Shown: positions 44,477-54,859, numbered from the stretch's first letter. The stretch: DNA of 64,000 bases from Acidimicrobiia bacterium (GCA_016871315.1 VFZE01000025.1:17710-81709); one strand, 5' to 3'. Notes: a model not told the origin generated them from the sequence alone. A program made the numbers and translations.

Positions 44477-45787
44477 ATGCTTTCCCAACTGTTGCGCCGC
44501 TGCGGCGTAGTCGGCGCCGGCGGCGCCGGCTTCCCCACACACGTAAAGGCGCAATCCCATGTCGAATTTGTCATCGCCAACGGTGCCGAGTGCGAGCCCC
44601 TCATCCACAAGGACGCCGAGCTCATGGAGCAGTACCCCGCTGAAATCCTCAGCGGCATGCGCGCCATGATGGAGGCAACCGGCGCGCCCACCGGCAAGTT
44701 CGGCATCAAGACCAAGAACGCTGCCGCGGTTCAGGCAATCGAACCCCACCTCAACCGTCCCGCCATCGACTTCGTCATGCTCGGCGACTTCTACCCCTCT
44801 GGCGACGAGTACGAACTCGTCTACTCCGCCACCGGCCGCCTCATTCCGCCCGCCGGTATCCCTCTCCAGGTCGGCTGCGTCGTCAACAACGTCGAGACTC
44901 TCTATAACGTCCACCTCGCCACCCAAGGCGCGCCCGTCACGGGAAAATTCCTCTCCGTCTGCGGCGCTGTCCAAGAACCCAAATGCTTCTGGGCCCCCAT
45001 CGGTGCTACCTTCCGCGAGCTGCTCGAAGCCGCCGGAGGGCCCACCGTCCCCCAGCCCGCTCTCTTCGTCAGCGGCATCATGATGGGCACGCTCACTTTC
45101 GATCTCGACGAGGTCGTCACCAAAACCACCGGCGGCCTCATTGTTCTGCCCGCCGATCACTACCTCATCACCCGCCGCAACCGCTCTCAGCAGGAGATGA
45201 ACCGCATCGGCAAATCGGCCTGCGACCAGTGCAGCTACTGCACCGAATTCTGCCCCCGCTACTTGCTCGGCTACGAAGTACAGCCCCACAAGGTCATGCG
45301 CAGCCTCGGCTTCACCCTCACCGGCGGTGATATCTGGAACCAGTGGGCCGAGCTCTGCTGCGCCTGCGGCCTCTGTACCCTTTACGCCTGCCCCGAGGAT
45401 CTCTATCCCAAGGAAGCCTGCGACCAGGGCAAGACCGACATGCGCGCCGCCGGCATCAAGTTTGTACAGCAGAAACCCGTCGAAGTCCATCCCATGAAGG
45501 AATACCGCCGCGTCCCGCTCGCGCAGCTACGCAAGCGCCTCCAGGTCGATCAATACGAAGCCGAAACCCCCTATTCAGACCTCACCCTCAAACCCGCCCA
45601 GGTCCGCATCAAACTCAAGCAGCATGCCGGCGAACCCGCTGCCCCCACCGTCAACTCCGGCGACCGTGTCCGCAAAGGCCAAGTAATCGCTCGCGTCCCG
45701 GACGACAAGCTCGGCGCCGACATCCACTCCAGCATCGACGGCACGGTACAGCACATCGCCCCCACTTTCATCGCCATCGGAGCATAA
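44477..45787 (+). CDS. pduS: PduS/RnfC-like Fe-S flavoprotein of a bacterial microcompartment
   Basis: The 436-aa protein has the RnfC/PduS architecture: N-terminal glycine-rich nucleotide/FMN region (GVVGAGGAGFPTHVKAQ, VIANGAECEPLIHKDAEL), an SLBB-like segment (TGKFLSVCGAVQEPKCFW), then two 4Fe-4S motifs CDQCSYCTEFCPR and CCACGLCTLYACPE, and a C-terminal biotinyl/lipoyl-like hairpin (RKGQVIARVPDDKLGADIHSSIDG). PduS reduces cobalamin for the B12-dependent enzymes inside microcompartments and docks to PduT. The next gene, 3 bp downstream, is PduT-like, which strongly supports the assignment. The start at 44477 (MLSQLLRRCGVV) follows the family N-terminus. Confidence 0.9.
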   Translation: MLSQLLRRCGVVGAGGAGFPTHVKAQSHVEFVIANGAECEPLIHKDAELMEQYPAEILSGMRAMMEATGAPTGKFGIKTKNAAAVQAIEPHLNRPAIDFVMLGDFYPSGDEYELVYSATGRLIPPAGIPLQVGCVVNNVETLYNVHLATQGAPVTGKFLSVCGAVQEPKCFWAPIGATFRELLEAAGGPTVPQPALFVSGIMMGTLTFDLDEVVTKTTGGLIVLPADHYLITRRNRSQQEMNRIGKSACDQCSYCTEFCPRYLLGYEVQPHKVMRSLGFTLTGGDIWNQWAELCCACGLCTLYACPEDLYPKEACDQGKTDMRAAGIKFVQQKPVEVHPMKEYRRVPLAQLRKRLQVDQYEAETPYSDLTLKPAQVRIKLKQHAGEPAAPTVNSGDRVRKGQVIARVPDDKLGADIHSSIDGTVQHIAPTFIAIGA

Positions 45788-45790
45788 ACA

Positions 45791-46342
45791 ATGGCCAAAA
45801 ACTCCCTCGGTCTCATCGAACTCACCTCCATCGCCGCCGGCTTCCAGGTCTGCGACACCATGCTCAAGACCGCCGACGTCGATCTCGTCCTTTCCCGCTC
45901 CATCTGTTCCGGCAAATACATGGTCATGATCCGCGGCGACGTCGCCGCCGTCCGCGCCAGCGTTACCGCCGGAGTCTCCACCGGCAACTTCTCCATCGTC
46001 GACAGCTTCATCATCCCCAACCTCCACGACGCCGTCTTCCCCGCCATCAGCGGAGCCATCAAGCCCGCCGCCATGGAAGCCCTCGGCATTGTCGAATCCT
46101 TCTCCGTAGCCTCCTTGATTGAAGGCGCCGACGCCGCCGCAAAAACCGCCAACGTTCATCTCATGGAAATCCGCCTCGCCATGGCCCTCGGCGGCAAAGC
46201 CTTCGTCACTCTCACCGGCGACGTCGCCGCCGTCCAAAGCGCCGTCGACGCCTGCGCAAGAGTGATCGGCGAACGCGGCATGCTCGTCAACAAAGTTGTC
46301 ATCCCCCGCCCGCGGGCTGAGCTGCTCAACGAAGTGATTTAA
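45791..46342 (+). CDS. pduT: PduT-like tandem BMC-domain shell protein (BMC-T)
   Basis: The 183-aa protein has two BMC domains: LGLIELTSIAAGFQVCDTML with GKYMVMIRGDVAAVRASVTAG, then EALGIVESFSVASLIEGADAA with GKAFVTLTGDVAAVQSAVDA. Trimers of such proteins form pseudohexameric shell tiles. The segment SRSICSGKY matches the PduT pore loop whose cysteine (here C39, in SICSGK) binds a 4Fe-4S cluster in the three-fold pore. It is adjacent to the PduS homologue, the known redox partner. No other shell or enzyme genes of a compartment lie in the window. Confidence 0.93.
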   Translation: MAKNSLGLIELTSIAAGFQVCDTMLKTADVDLVLSRSICSGKYMVMIRGDVAAVRASVTAGVSTGNFSIVDSFIIPNLHDAVFPAISGAIKPAAMEALGIVESFSVASLIEGADAAAKTANVHLMEIRLAMALGGKAFVTLTGDVAAVQSAVDACARVIGERGMLVNKVVIPRPRAELLNEVI

Positions 46343-46352
46343 GGCATCCCTC

Positions 46353-46742
46353 TTACCTAAACTTCTCGTCCACCTCCACCCGATACCCCGCCGCCAGGCC
46401 GTTATTCTGATTCGCCAGTCCGACCACAGCCATCAGCTCACCGAACATCTCATCCGTCATCCCTGCCTTCCGTGCCGCCGCCGAATGCGTGGCGACGCAG
46501 TAGCCGCACTGATTCGTCGCGCTTATAGCGATGTAGATCATCTCCTTGGTCAACGAATCCAGCGCGCCCGGAGCCATGATCTCCTTCACCGCCTCCCACG
46601 TCCGCCGCAGCGTCGCCGGATCCTGCGCCAGCGCCTTCCAGAAATTGTTGATCCAGTCGGTCTTCCGCGTCGCCATGATGTCGTCGTAAACCGCGCGCAC
46701 CTCAGGCGTTGCATCCTCGTACTCAATGTAGGTGACAGGCAT
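46353..46742 (-). CDS. Carboxymuconolactone decarboxylase/AhpD-like protein
   Basis: The 129-aa protein is all-alpha and carries the AhpD-type redox motif CGYCVATHSAAARKAG, with the catalytic CxxC and histidine, inside the family segment LTKEMIYIAISATNQ. Such proteins are peroxidase-like reductases or decarboxylases of unknown substrate. No signal peptide is present. It starts 2 bp after the stop of the dihaem cytochrome and is the last gene of the quinoprotein operon. It converges with pduT, 10 bp between stops. Confidence 0.88.
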   Translation of the reverse strand: MPVTYIEYEDATPEVRAVYDDIMATRKTDWINNFWKALAQDPATLRRTWEAVKEIMAPGALDSLTKEMIYIAISATNQCGYCVATHSAAARKAGMTDEMFGELMAVVGLANQNNGLAAGYRVEVDEKFR

Positions 46743-46744
46743 GA

Positions 46745-48040
46745 TTATTCCAGTTTCTGAAATTCCGAAGGCGTGAGCGCCCGCCGCGTGAACCGTGCCG
46801 AGTGCACCGCGCCTTTGAAGTAGAACACCTTGTTGATACGCACTCCCACCGAGCTGCGCCCGTCGCCCTGCGGTGCGAATTGAATCTCCGCCGAGCCTTC
46901 CTCTACCCCGTTCACAAAATTCCGGAACACCTTGCCGTCATAAACCGTCGCCACATGATGCCACTGGCCCAGCGGATGGAGCGCCTCCCGGTTCATCAGC
47001 GCCTTGCCTTGATCGCCCGTCTGATTGAAGCTGTCCAGGTACCACTTGTCTCCCACCACGCGGATCTCATACAGCATCCGGTTCTCCGAACCGTTCTCCG
47101 ACAGATGAAACCAGCGCTGCTCGAACTGGCCGCCGTCGGGCCGGAAGATCGCCTCCCAGGTGAACGTCTTTGCCCCCGCTAGCGGATGATTCTCGATAAA
47201 CAGCGCATCATCGACTCCATCGAACTCCACCGCTTTGCCAAGCGGCGTATCGATAACTTTCGGCTGGCCGAGCACCGTCGTCTTGTGGCCGCCGATCGAA
47301 TCCAGCCGGTCGAATCGCCACACTGTCTCCGCATTCAAAAACGCGATCAGATGATCCTGCTCGGCCTTCGCCAGCGCATACGCCGGCATCAGCGATTGCC
47401 GTGGATAGCTGACCTCCCTCAGCTCCGATTTCAGAAAAACCCGCAACCGCGACGCTGGATCCCGCATCTGCAGCGAGTACTCGTCTTCATTCAGATGAAT
47501 ACCCGTCAGCCGATCCCCCTTCGCCGTTGTGATGGCCACCGTCCGGTAATCGAGTGGAATCTCCGCGCCAGGATTCACCATCGACTCCCGCAGGTGCCGC
47601 ACTGAACGCTGCGGGCCGATCCCGGTCAAGTCCGGTCCAAGAAACCCTCCAACGCCATGCAACGTGTGGCACTGTGCGCAGGCATGCTTCTTGTACAGCG
47701 CCGCGCCGATCTCTGCATCACCGGTCACCTTCTCATCGGCAGCTTGCTGCCTCCCAAGCTGCGCCACCCACGCCGCCATGCGCGAAATTTCGTGGTCCGG
47801 GAGCCGCGGCGCCGGCGGCATCTCCGTGTTCGGGATCCCCTGACGAATCGTGCGGAACAGCTCCTCCGGCGAGCCGCCGTGCCGGAACCGGCCTGTGTTC
47901 AGCGCAACGCCGCGGCCCCCTTCGCCGTTCTGCCCGTGGCAGTGCGCGCAGCGTCCCAGGTACAGTTTCCGCCCGGCCTCCGGATCATCCGGCGATTGAG
48001 CCAGCATCAGCAAAGGAAGAAAAAAGAAAATCGGCCGCAT
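46745..48040 (-). CDS. Dihaem cytochrome c with C-terminal LamG/concanavalin-like domain
   Basis: The 431-aa protein has a signal peptide (MRPIFFFLPLLMLAQS) and two haem c sites, CAHCH in GRCAHCHGQNGEGGRG and CAQCH in HACAQCHTLHGVGG. Residues about 230-431 form a LamG-like beta-sandwich (GKAVEFDGVDDALFIENHPL, WHHVATVYDGKVFRNFVNGV). The start at 48040 follows the PQQ gene by 5 bp; longer frames upstream lie inside that gene. It probably accepts electrons from the quinoprotein encoded just before it; the sandwich could bind glycan or other polymer. Confidence 0.88.
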   Translation of the reverse strand: MRPIFFFLPLLMLAQSPDDPEAGRKLYLGRCAHCHGQNGEGGRGVALNTGRFRHGGSPEELFRTIRQGIPNTEMPPAPRLPDHEISRMAAWVAQLGRQQAADEKVTGDAEIGAALYKKHACAQCHTLHGVGGFLGPDLTGIGPQRSVRHLRESMVNPGAEIPLDYRTVAITTAKGDRLTGIHLNEDEYSLQMRDPASRLRVFLKSELREVSYPRQSLMPAYALAKAEQDHLIAFLNAETVWRFDRLDSIGGHKTTVLGQPKVIDTPLGKAVEFDGVDDALFIENHPLAGAKTFTWEAIFRPDGGQFEQRWFHLSENGSENRMLYEIRVVGDKWYLDSFNQTGDQGKALMNREALHPLGQWHHVATVYDGKVFRNFVNGVEEGSAEIQFAPQGDGRSSVGVRINKVFYFKGAVHSARFTRRALTPSEFQKLE

Positions 48041-48045
48041 TTGAG

Positions 48046-49622
<1,577 letters not shown>

Positions 49623-49626
<4 letters not shown>

Positions 49627-50753
49627 CTACGCCCGCCCAGCTGCTTCTCAATCGATGCCCGAACACCCGGCAGATACCGCAGAGCGTTTTCGGAATAGAC
49701 CTTGCGCAGCACCTCGTCAGGCAGCGAGATGCCGTAGATCCTCCAGCGCCCGTGCAGCGGCGCCCCCGTCGCCGAACGTATCTGCGCCGGATGATCAAAG
49801 TGCTCATCATAGGTCTCCAAAAACCTCCAGTGAGGCACCCAGAACTCCTCGACTCCGCGCGACGGGTTGCCGTCGGAGCCGAAGAAAATCCGATCCTGAT
49901 ACTTGATAAAAAATTCGCGGATCAGCCGCGGCGCGCGCCCCAGATCCTGCACCGCAGCCGAAATCTCCACGTCCGCGTTCGGATATTTATCCAGCAGCGC
50001 CGTCACCTTGTCCATGTCGTAATAGAGCATCGCCACGTGCGCGTTCACAAACCGCGTCCGCGGATGCTTGGCATGCATTCTCTCCCGCGCCTTCTCGATC
50101 ACCTCCGGCGCAGGATGCCCCGTGCCGTGGTAGTTCCCCTCGCGGTCATTCCGCCACAGCCCCGCTTCGTAACGCTCATTCTCCGGCCCGATGGCGTGGA
50201 AACGGCCAATGGAGTCGGACGTGTGAATCATCACCGGCTTGTTGTGCCGCGCGCACGCTTCCCAAATCGGATCAAAGCGCGGATCGTCGGATTGTATATA
50301 GCTGCCGTCGGGATTCTTCAGATCCAGGCCGAGCACCTTGTTGATCTTCAACCCGGCCGCGCCCGCCCGGAAGCAACGCTCCAGTTCCGCCGCCGCGCGC
50401 CGCGACCAGTTCGGCGTGTTGATCCCCTCGAAGTCGATCCGTGCAAAGTGGATAATCCGCTCGCGGAAAGGCTCGCCCGTCTTCATGTTCTCGTCGAACG
50501 TTTTCCCGAAGCCGCCGTCCATATTGCAGATCACGCCGATGCCGGTCTCGTCCATAACCCGCACCAGCTTCTGGTAGTCGGCGGCGCTTCGCAGCGTCCG
50601 CCCATGAAAATGAAAATCAACCGCCGGGAACTTGGCCCGCGTGATCGGCGCGCGCGGCAGTTTCATCAGCGCTTTGGGCATCGCCGGCACTTCCGGATTC
50701 CCTTGCGCAAACGCCAGCGTGGCAGAAACGAACACAACGATACGGTGAAGCAT
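49623..50753 (-). CDS. Exported amidohydrolase-2 family protein
   Basis: The 376-aa protein has a signal peptide (MLHRIVVFVSATLAFAQG) and a TIM-barrel amidohydrolase core: FPAVDFHFHGRTLRS (the HxH metal site), the Lys in AAGLKINKVLGLD, PVMIHTSDSIGRFH, RFVNAHVAMLYY and the late Asp in RIFFGSDGNPSRG. It belongs to the ACMSD/amidohydrolase-2 group of hydrolases or decarboxylases, and substrate is unknown. It heads the four-gene operon: amidohydrolase, PQQ dehydrogenase, cytochrome, CMD protein. It diverges from the Gfo/Idh/MocA gene. Confidence 0.9.
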
Positions 50754-50768
50754 AGTTAGAGAACATGA

Positions 50769-50774
50769 TACGAT
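50769..50774 (+). promoter_or_regulatory. Putative -10 element of the Gfo/Idh/MocA operon
   Basis: TACGAT ends 8 nt before the ATG at 50783, consistent with leaderless transcription and supporting that start over the ATG at 50765. Confidence 0.4.
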
Positions 50775-50782
50775 CCTCGATC

Positions 50783-52147
50783 ATGAACCACAATCAAGCG
50801 CACTCCTCGCGGCGCCAGTTCGTTGCCGCCTCGATGGGCGCCGCTGCCACCGGCCGCGTGCTCGGTGCCAATGACCGTATCAACATTGCCTTCGTCGGCG
50901 CGGGAATGCAGTTCCAGACGCTGGTGCGCGTCTTCAGGAACCGGAAAGAGCAGTCCGGCGACGTGAACCTCGCCGCCGTTTGCGACGTCTGGGAGCCGCG
51001 CCTCAAGGACGGCCAGCAGAAAGCCGGCGCCGAAAAAGCCTACCGCGACTACCGCGAAGTGCTTGCGCGCCCCGACATCGACGGCGTCGTGCTTGCCGTG
51101 CCCGATCACTGGCACTATCCAATGGCCGCCCAGGCCATGCACGCCGGCAAGGATGTTTACCTCGAAAAGCCCATGACGCGAACCGTCGCCGAGGCCGCCA
51201 AACTCCACGAACTCGTCCAAAAAACCGGCCGCATCATGCAAATCGGCGGCTCCGGCCCCGCCACCAAGCTCTACTGGAAGATTCACGAATACATCAAGGC
51301 CGGCAAGATGGGCAAAGTGGTCTGGGGCCTCATCAGCTATAACCGCAACACGCGCGAAGGCATGTGGGACTATCCCATCCCTGGCGTCGGCAGCGAGCCC
51401 TGGCCCGACGCCAAAGTCACCCCCGAAAACCTCGATTGGAAAATGTGGCTCGGCAACGCGCCCAAGCGCCGCTACTCCGGCGAGCGCTATTTCCGCTGGC
51501 GCAAGTTCTGGGATTACTCCACCGGCAACGCCGGCGACCTGCTCTACCATCGCCTCGGCATGATGTCCACCATGGTCGGCTTCGAATTCCCCCTGCGCGC
51601 CGTCGCCGTCGGCGGCGTATACGTGCAGAAGAACCGCGAAGTGCCCGACACCTATATGACCATGATCGAGTACCCGGGCGAATACTCCGTCAACATGGTT
51701 TCCTGCATGGCCAACCAGACCTCCACGCCCGTCACCGTCTACGGCAACTGGGCCACTCTCCAAGTGCTCGACACGCCCGCCGCCATGGACGCCATGGGCG
51801 ATCAGCGCCGGCCCTCATCCGCCGAACCTCAGGGCAGGCTGCGCATCGCCGCCGTCGTCAAAGCCGAGCGCCAGTTCCAGGAGGAATTCCGCGCCGCCAA
51901 CGAGGGCAAGACCGAAGTCACCATTCTCCCCGAGCCCGGACCCTCTCTCGGCGACAACTGGCTCGACTGCATGCGCAGCCGCGAAGCGCCCGTCTACAAC
52001 TCCCTCCGCGGCTACCAGGTCATGACCGGCATCGGCCTCGGCGTCGAATCTTACCTCAAAGGAAAAGTGATGGCCTTCGACCCCGTCAAGCAAACGATCC
52101 TTCCCGCGCCCCGCCCCCACGCCGAATTCCCGCCGGTAGAGGCATGA
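50783..52147 (+). CDS. Gfo/Idh/MocA-family oxidoreductase, Tat-exported
   Basis: The 454-aa protein has a twin-arginine leader (SSRRQFVAASMGAAATG) followed by the NAD(P)-binding fold: INIAFVGAGMQF, LAAVCDVWEPR, VVLAVPDHWHYP and the hallmark YLEKPMTRT with its catalytic lysine. The C-terminal domain includes WDYSTGNAGDLLYHRL, with residues suited to sugar binding. Family members oxidise or isomerise sugars, but exported ones of this type are common in planctomycetes and acidobacteria without established function. The stop overlaps the PQQ gene start (ATGA). Confidence 0.92.
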   Translation: MNHNQAHSSRRQFVAASMGAAATGRVLGANDRINIAFVGAGMQFQTLVRVFRNRKEQSGDVNLAAVCDVWEPRLKDGQQKAGAEKAYRDYREVLARPDIDGVVLAVPDHWHYPMAAQAMHAGKDVYLEKPMTRTVAEAAKLHELVQKTGRIMQIGGSGPATKLYWKIHEYIKAGKMGKVVWGLISYNRNTREGMWDYPIPGVGSEPWPDAKVTPENLDWKMWLGNAPKRRYSGERYFRWRKFWDYSTGNAGDLLYHRLGMMSTMVGFEFPLRAVAVGGVYVQKNREVPDTYMTMIEYPGEYSVNMVSCMANQTSTPVTVYGNWATLQVLDTPAAMDAMGDQRRPSSAEPQGRLRIAAVVKAERQFQEEFRAANEGKTEVTILPEPGPSLGDNWLDCMRSREAPVYNSLRGYQVMTGIGLGVESYLKGKVMAFDPVKQTILPAPRPHAEFPPVEA

Positions 52148-53991
52148 GCTTGCGCTGCACTGTAATTCTCCTCACCCTCTCATCCATCGCCGCCGCCCAG
52201 AGCTACAACACCTGGCGCGACTACGGCGGCGGCCCGGAATCCTCGCAGTATTCCTCGCTTTCTGAGATCCACCGCGGCAACGTCACCAAGCTGCAAGTCG
52301 CCTGGAAATTTCCCACCGGCGATCATAGCCGCTATTTCTTCAACCCCGTCGTCGCCGACGGCGTCATGTACGTTTTAGCGCGCGGCAATTCCATCATCGC
52401 CCTCGACGCCGCCACGGGAAAGGAACTCTGGGCCCACGCGCCCGAGCCCGGCACTACCGTCATCACCAACCGCGGCATCAACTATTGGGCCAGCAAAGAC
52501 GGTAAAGAGCGCCGCCTGCTCTACTGCTCCAACCACGCCCTGCGCGCGCTCGATGCACGCACCGGCAAGCCCATCACCGATTTCGGCGATGGCGGCAAAG
52601 TCGATCTCAAGCTCGGTCTCGACCGCGACCCCGCCACCATCCGCCTCGTCCAATCCACCACGCCGGGAAAAGTTTTCGAAGATCTCCTCATCCTCGGCTC
52701 GGCCACCAATCAAGGTTACGGCTCCGCCCCCGGCGACATTCGCGCCTTCGATGTCCGCACCGGCAAGCTCGTCTGGAGCTTCCACACCGTGCCGCGGCCC
52801 GGTGAGTTCGGGTACGACACCTGGCCCAAGGATGCATATCAGCGCGTCGGCGGCGCCAACGTCTGGGGTGAATTCTCCGTCGATTCCAAGCGTGGCGTCC
52901 TCTACGCGCCCACCGCCAGCGCCAAGTACAACTTCTACGGCGCCGACCGCAGTGGCGCGAACCTGTTCAGCGACTGCCTCCTCGCCCTAGACGCCCGCAC
53001 CGGCAAGCGCCTCTGGCATTACCAGTTCGTCCATCACGACATCTGGGACTATGACGGCGCCACCGCTCCGAAGCTGCTCACCGTCAACCATTCCGGCAAG
53101 TCCCTCGACATCGTCGCCATGGTCAGCAAGCAGGGCTTTGTCTGGGTCTTCGAGCGTGACACCGGCAAGCCCGTCTGGCCCATGGAGGAGCGCAAGGTCC
53201 CCAAGTCCGACATGCCCGGCGAGGAAACCTGGCCCACGCAACCCTTCCCCACCAAGCCGCCACCCTTTGCCCGTCAGAGCTTCACCGCCGATGATCTCAG
53301 CCCCTTTCTCAGCCCCGAAGAGCGCGCCAAGTTCCGTGACCAGATTCTCAGCGCCCGCAACGAAGGCATGTACACGCCTCCCGGCCAGCGCAACACCGTG
53401 CAAATGCCCGGCAATAACGGTGGCGCCAATTGGGGCGGCGCGGCGATCGATCCAACCAAAGGCTTCCTCTACGTCGTCAACAAAGAGCTGCCCGCGATGC
53501 TCAAGCTGGAGCGCGATCCCGAACAGGACAAGCTGCTCGCCGCCTCCGCCGGCGAGCGTTTTTACAGCGGCTTCGGCTTCATGATCGCCTCCAGCGGCCT
53601 CTCACCCATCAAGCCGCCATGGACCACCCTCACCGCCTTCGATCTCAACCAAGGAACCATTCAATGGCAGATTCCGCTCGGCGAAGTTCCTGAGCTCGCC
53701 GCCAAGGGCATCAAGAACACCGGCACGCACTATCCCAAGGTTGGCCCCATTGTCACCGCCGGAGGCCTCATCTTCACAGGAACGCGTGACATGAAGGTCC
53801 GCGCCCTCGACGCCGGAACCGGCAACGTGCTTTGGGAGCATGAACTCGACGCCGCCATGGAAGGCATCCCCGCGATGTATGAAGTGAAGGGCAAGCAGTA
53901 CATCGTTTTCTGCGCCTCCGCCCAGGTCGGCATCACCCCCGCCACGCAGGTCCGCATCAACGGAGCCTACGTCGCCTTCGCTCTTCCTTAG
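52144..53991 (+). CDS. PQQ-dependent glucose/alcohol dehydrogenase-like beta-propeller protein
   Basis: The 615-aa protein has a signal peptide (MSLRCTVILLTLSSIAAAQS) and the quinoprotein fold: WRDYGGGPESSQYSSLSEI, LDAATGKELWAHAPEPG, HYQFVHHDIWDYDGATAPKLLTV, which contains the likely catalytic Asp, and late LEHELD-type strands. Compared with the other PQQ protein in the window it lacks the vicinal CC disulfide and resembles membrane glucose dehydrogenase-type propellers. It is coupled (4 bp) to the Gfo/Idh/MocA gene, so the two may act on the same exported sugar pool. The long open frame upstream (51364) is in another frame of that gene and was rejected. Confidence 0.88.
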   Translation: MSLRCTVILLTLSSIAAAQSYNTWRDYGGGPESSQYSSLSEIHRGNVTKLQVAWKFPTGDHSRYFFNPVVADGVMYVLARGNSIIALDAATGKELWAHAPEPGTTVITNRGINYWASKDGKERRLLYCSNHALRALDARTGKPITDFGDGGKVDLKLGLDRDPATIRLVQSTTPGKVFEDLLILGSATNQGYGSAPGDIRAFDVRTGKLVWSFHTVPRPGEFGYDTWPKDAYQRVGGANVWGEFSVDSKRGVLYAPTASAKYNFYGADRSGANLFSDCLLALDARTGKRLWHYQFVHHDIWDYDGATAPKLLTVNHSGKSLDIVAMVSKQGFVWVFERDTGKPVWPMEERKVPKSDMPGEETWPTQPFPTKPPPFARQSFTADDLSPFLSPEERAKFRDQILSARNEGMYTPPGQRNTVQMPGNNGGANWGGAAIDPTKGFLYVVNKELPAMLKLERDPEQDKLLAASAGERFYSGFGFMIASSGLSPIKPPWTTLTAFDLNQGTIQWQIPLGEVPELAAKGIKNTGTHYPKVGPIVTAGGLIFTGTRDMKVRALDAGTGNVLWEHELDAAMEGIPAMYEVKGKQYIVFCASAQVGITPATQVRINGAYVAFALP

Positions 53992-53998
53992 GAGCTTT

Positions 53999-54259
53999 CT
54001 AGTTCCCGAGGATCTTCTCCGCCGCGATCTCCAGCAGCCGGTCCAGGAACGGTTTCCCCTTGTTGTGAAGATTCTCTTCCGTCATGTAGTTCAGCGGAAC
54101 GTCCGGACGGACGCCGATGTTCTCTATGTACGGCGCCGTGGGCAAATCCCCGGACACGATGTGGCGGTTGCGCACGGCCAGCGTCACCGTCAGCGAAAGC
54201 TCACTCTCCGAATAGATGCCCGCCGGAGAATCGGTCACCGCGCCGCCCGCGCCCGCCGT
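53999..54259 (-). pseudogene. C-terminal remnant of a peptidase S41 (CtpA-like) gene
   Basis: Only the last 86 codons of a tail-specific protease remain: TAGAGGAVTDSPAGIYSESE, then LPTAPYIENIGVRPDVPLNYMTEENLHNKGKPFLD, the usual C-terminal end of acidobacterial S41 peptidases. The catalytic Ser/Lys part is missing. The open frame continues upstream to 54430, but that part reads through the tRNA gene and is not protein. The remnant lies 45 bp from the tRNA 3' end. Confidence 0.72.
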
Positions 54260-54304
54260 TAAATAAAATAATGAAGCCCTTGCCGCCGCCGGCAGACATA
54301 GAAG

Positions 54305-54394
54305 TGGCGGAGGAAGAGGGATTCGAACCCCCGAGGGCCTTTCGACCCTAACGGTTTTCAAGACCGCCGCCTTCGACCGCTCGGCCATTCCTCC
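54305..54394 (-). tRNA. tRNA-Ser (anticodon TGA)
   Basis: The acceptor stem GGAGGAA (54394-54388) pairs perfectly with TTCCTCC (54315-54309), followed by G and an encoded CCA (54308-54305). The anticodon loop CTTGAAA with TGA at 54360-54358 is flanked by GCGGT/ACCGT. The long variable arm (GGGTCGAAAGGCCC region) and the TTCGAAT of the T-loop mark it as a class II serine tRNA. It reads UCA and other UCN codons. Confidence 0.96.
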
Positions 54395-54433
54395 ACTTTC
54401 CAGCCTATCCTGTGGCCGCCGGTCACGCAAGGC

Positions 54434-54461
54434 TTGCAGGATGCTGACGTTGTGGTATAGT
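54434..54461 (+). promoter_or_regulatory. Likely promoter of the 54531 gene
   Basis: TTGCAG (54434-54439) and TATAGT (54456-54461) are spaced by 16 bp. A 5' leader of about 63 nt follows, with a small hairpin AGCCTC-CCAC-GAGGCT (54482-54497) before GGGAGG and the ATG. Confidence 0.6.
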
Positions 54462-54530
54462 TTGGGCTAGCCGTAGTTTTGAGCCTCCCACGAGGCTTGA
54501 AGGCATTGTCAGTTATCTCAGGGAGGTTGT

Positions 54531-54836
54531 ATGAAGAAGATCTTTTTTCTGGCATTGGCTTTGATGGCGCTGTTTGCCATGTCGGCCATGGCCGCGGAGT
54601 GGACGGGCGCGATCTCAGAGTCGGGCTGCGGCCTGAAGCACGCTGACGGCGGCGCTGAAAAGTGCGTCACCGCTTGCGTGAAGAAGGGCGCGGCGCCCGT
54701 GTTCGTCACCGACGGCAAGGTGCTGAAAATCTCCAATGCCGATAAGGTGAACGATCACCTCGGTAAGAAAGTGAAAGTGACCGGCAAGCTGGAAGGCGAC
54801 ACCGTCACCATAGTCAGCATCGCAGCAGCCCAATAA
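54531..54836 (+). CDS. Small secreted protein (DUF5818-like, OB-fold-like)
   Basis: The 101-aa protein has a clear signal peptide (MKKIFFLALALMALFAMSAMAA) and a mature part of about 80 residues with two conserved-looking cysteines (SESGCGLKH, EKCVTACVKK) and a strand-rich end (DHLGKKVKVTGKLEGDTVTI). The W-T-G-x-I-S-x-S-x-C and VKVTGKLEGDTVTI pattern resembles a family of small acidobacterial secreted proteins of unknown function. A GGGAGG ribosome-binding site lies 5 nt before the ATG and a good promoter precedes it, so it is probably well expressed. Confidence 0.8.
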   Translation: MKKIFFLALALMALFAMSAMAAEWTGAISESGCGLKHADGGAEKCVTACVKKGAAPVFVTDGKVLKISNADKVNDHLGKKVKVTGKLEGDTVTIVSIAAAQ

Positions 54837-54859
54837 CGCTGCCGCGGTTGAGGTTTTTT

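Noticed and set aside
51364..52143. 875-aa version of the second PQQ protein starting at 51364
   Set aside because: The added part is an out-of-frame translation of the Gfo/Idh/MocA gene; a signal peptide starts at 52144, with an ATGA overlap.
54260..54430. Protein-coding extension reading MAERSKAAVLKTV upstream of the S41 remnant
   Set aside because: This is the translation of the tRNA-Ser sequence; the stretch folds perfectly as a class II tRNA.
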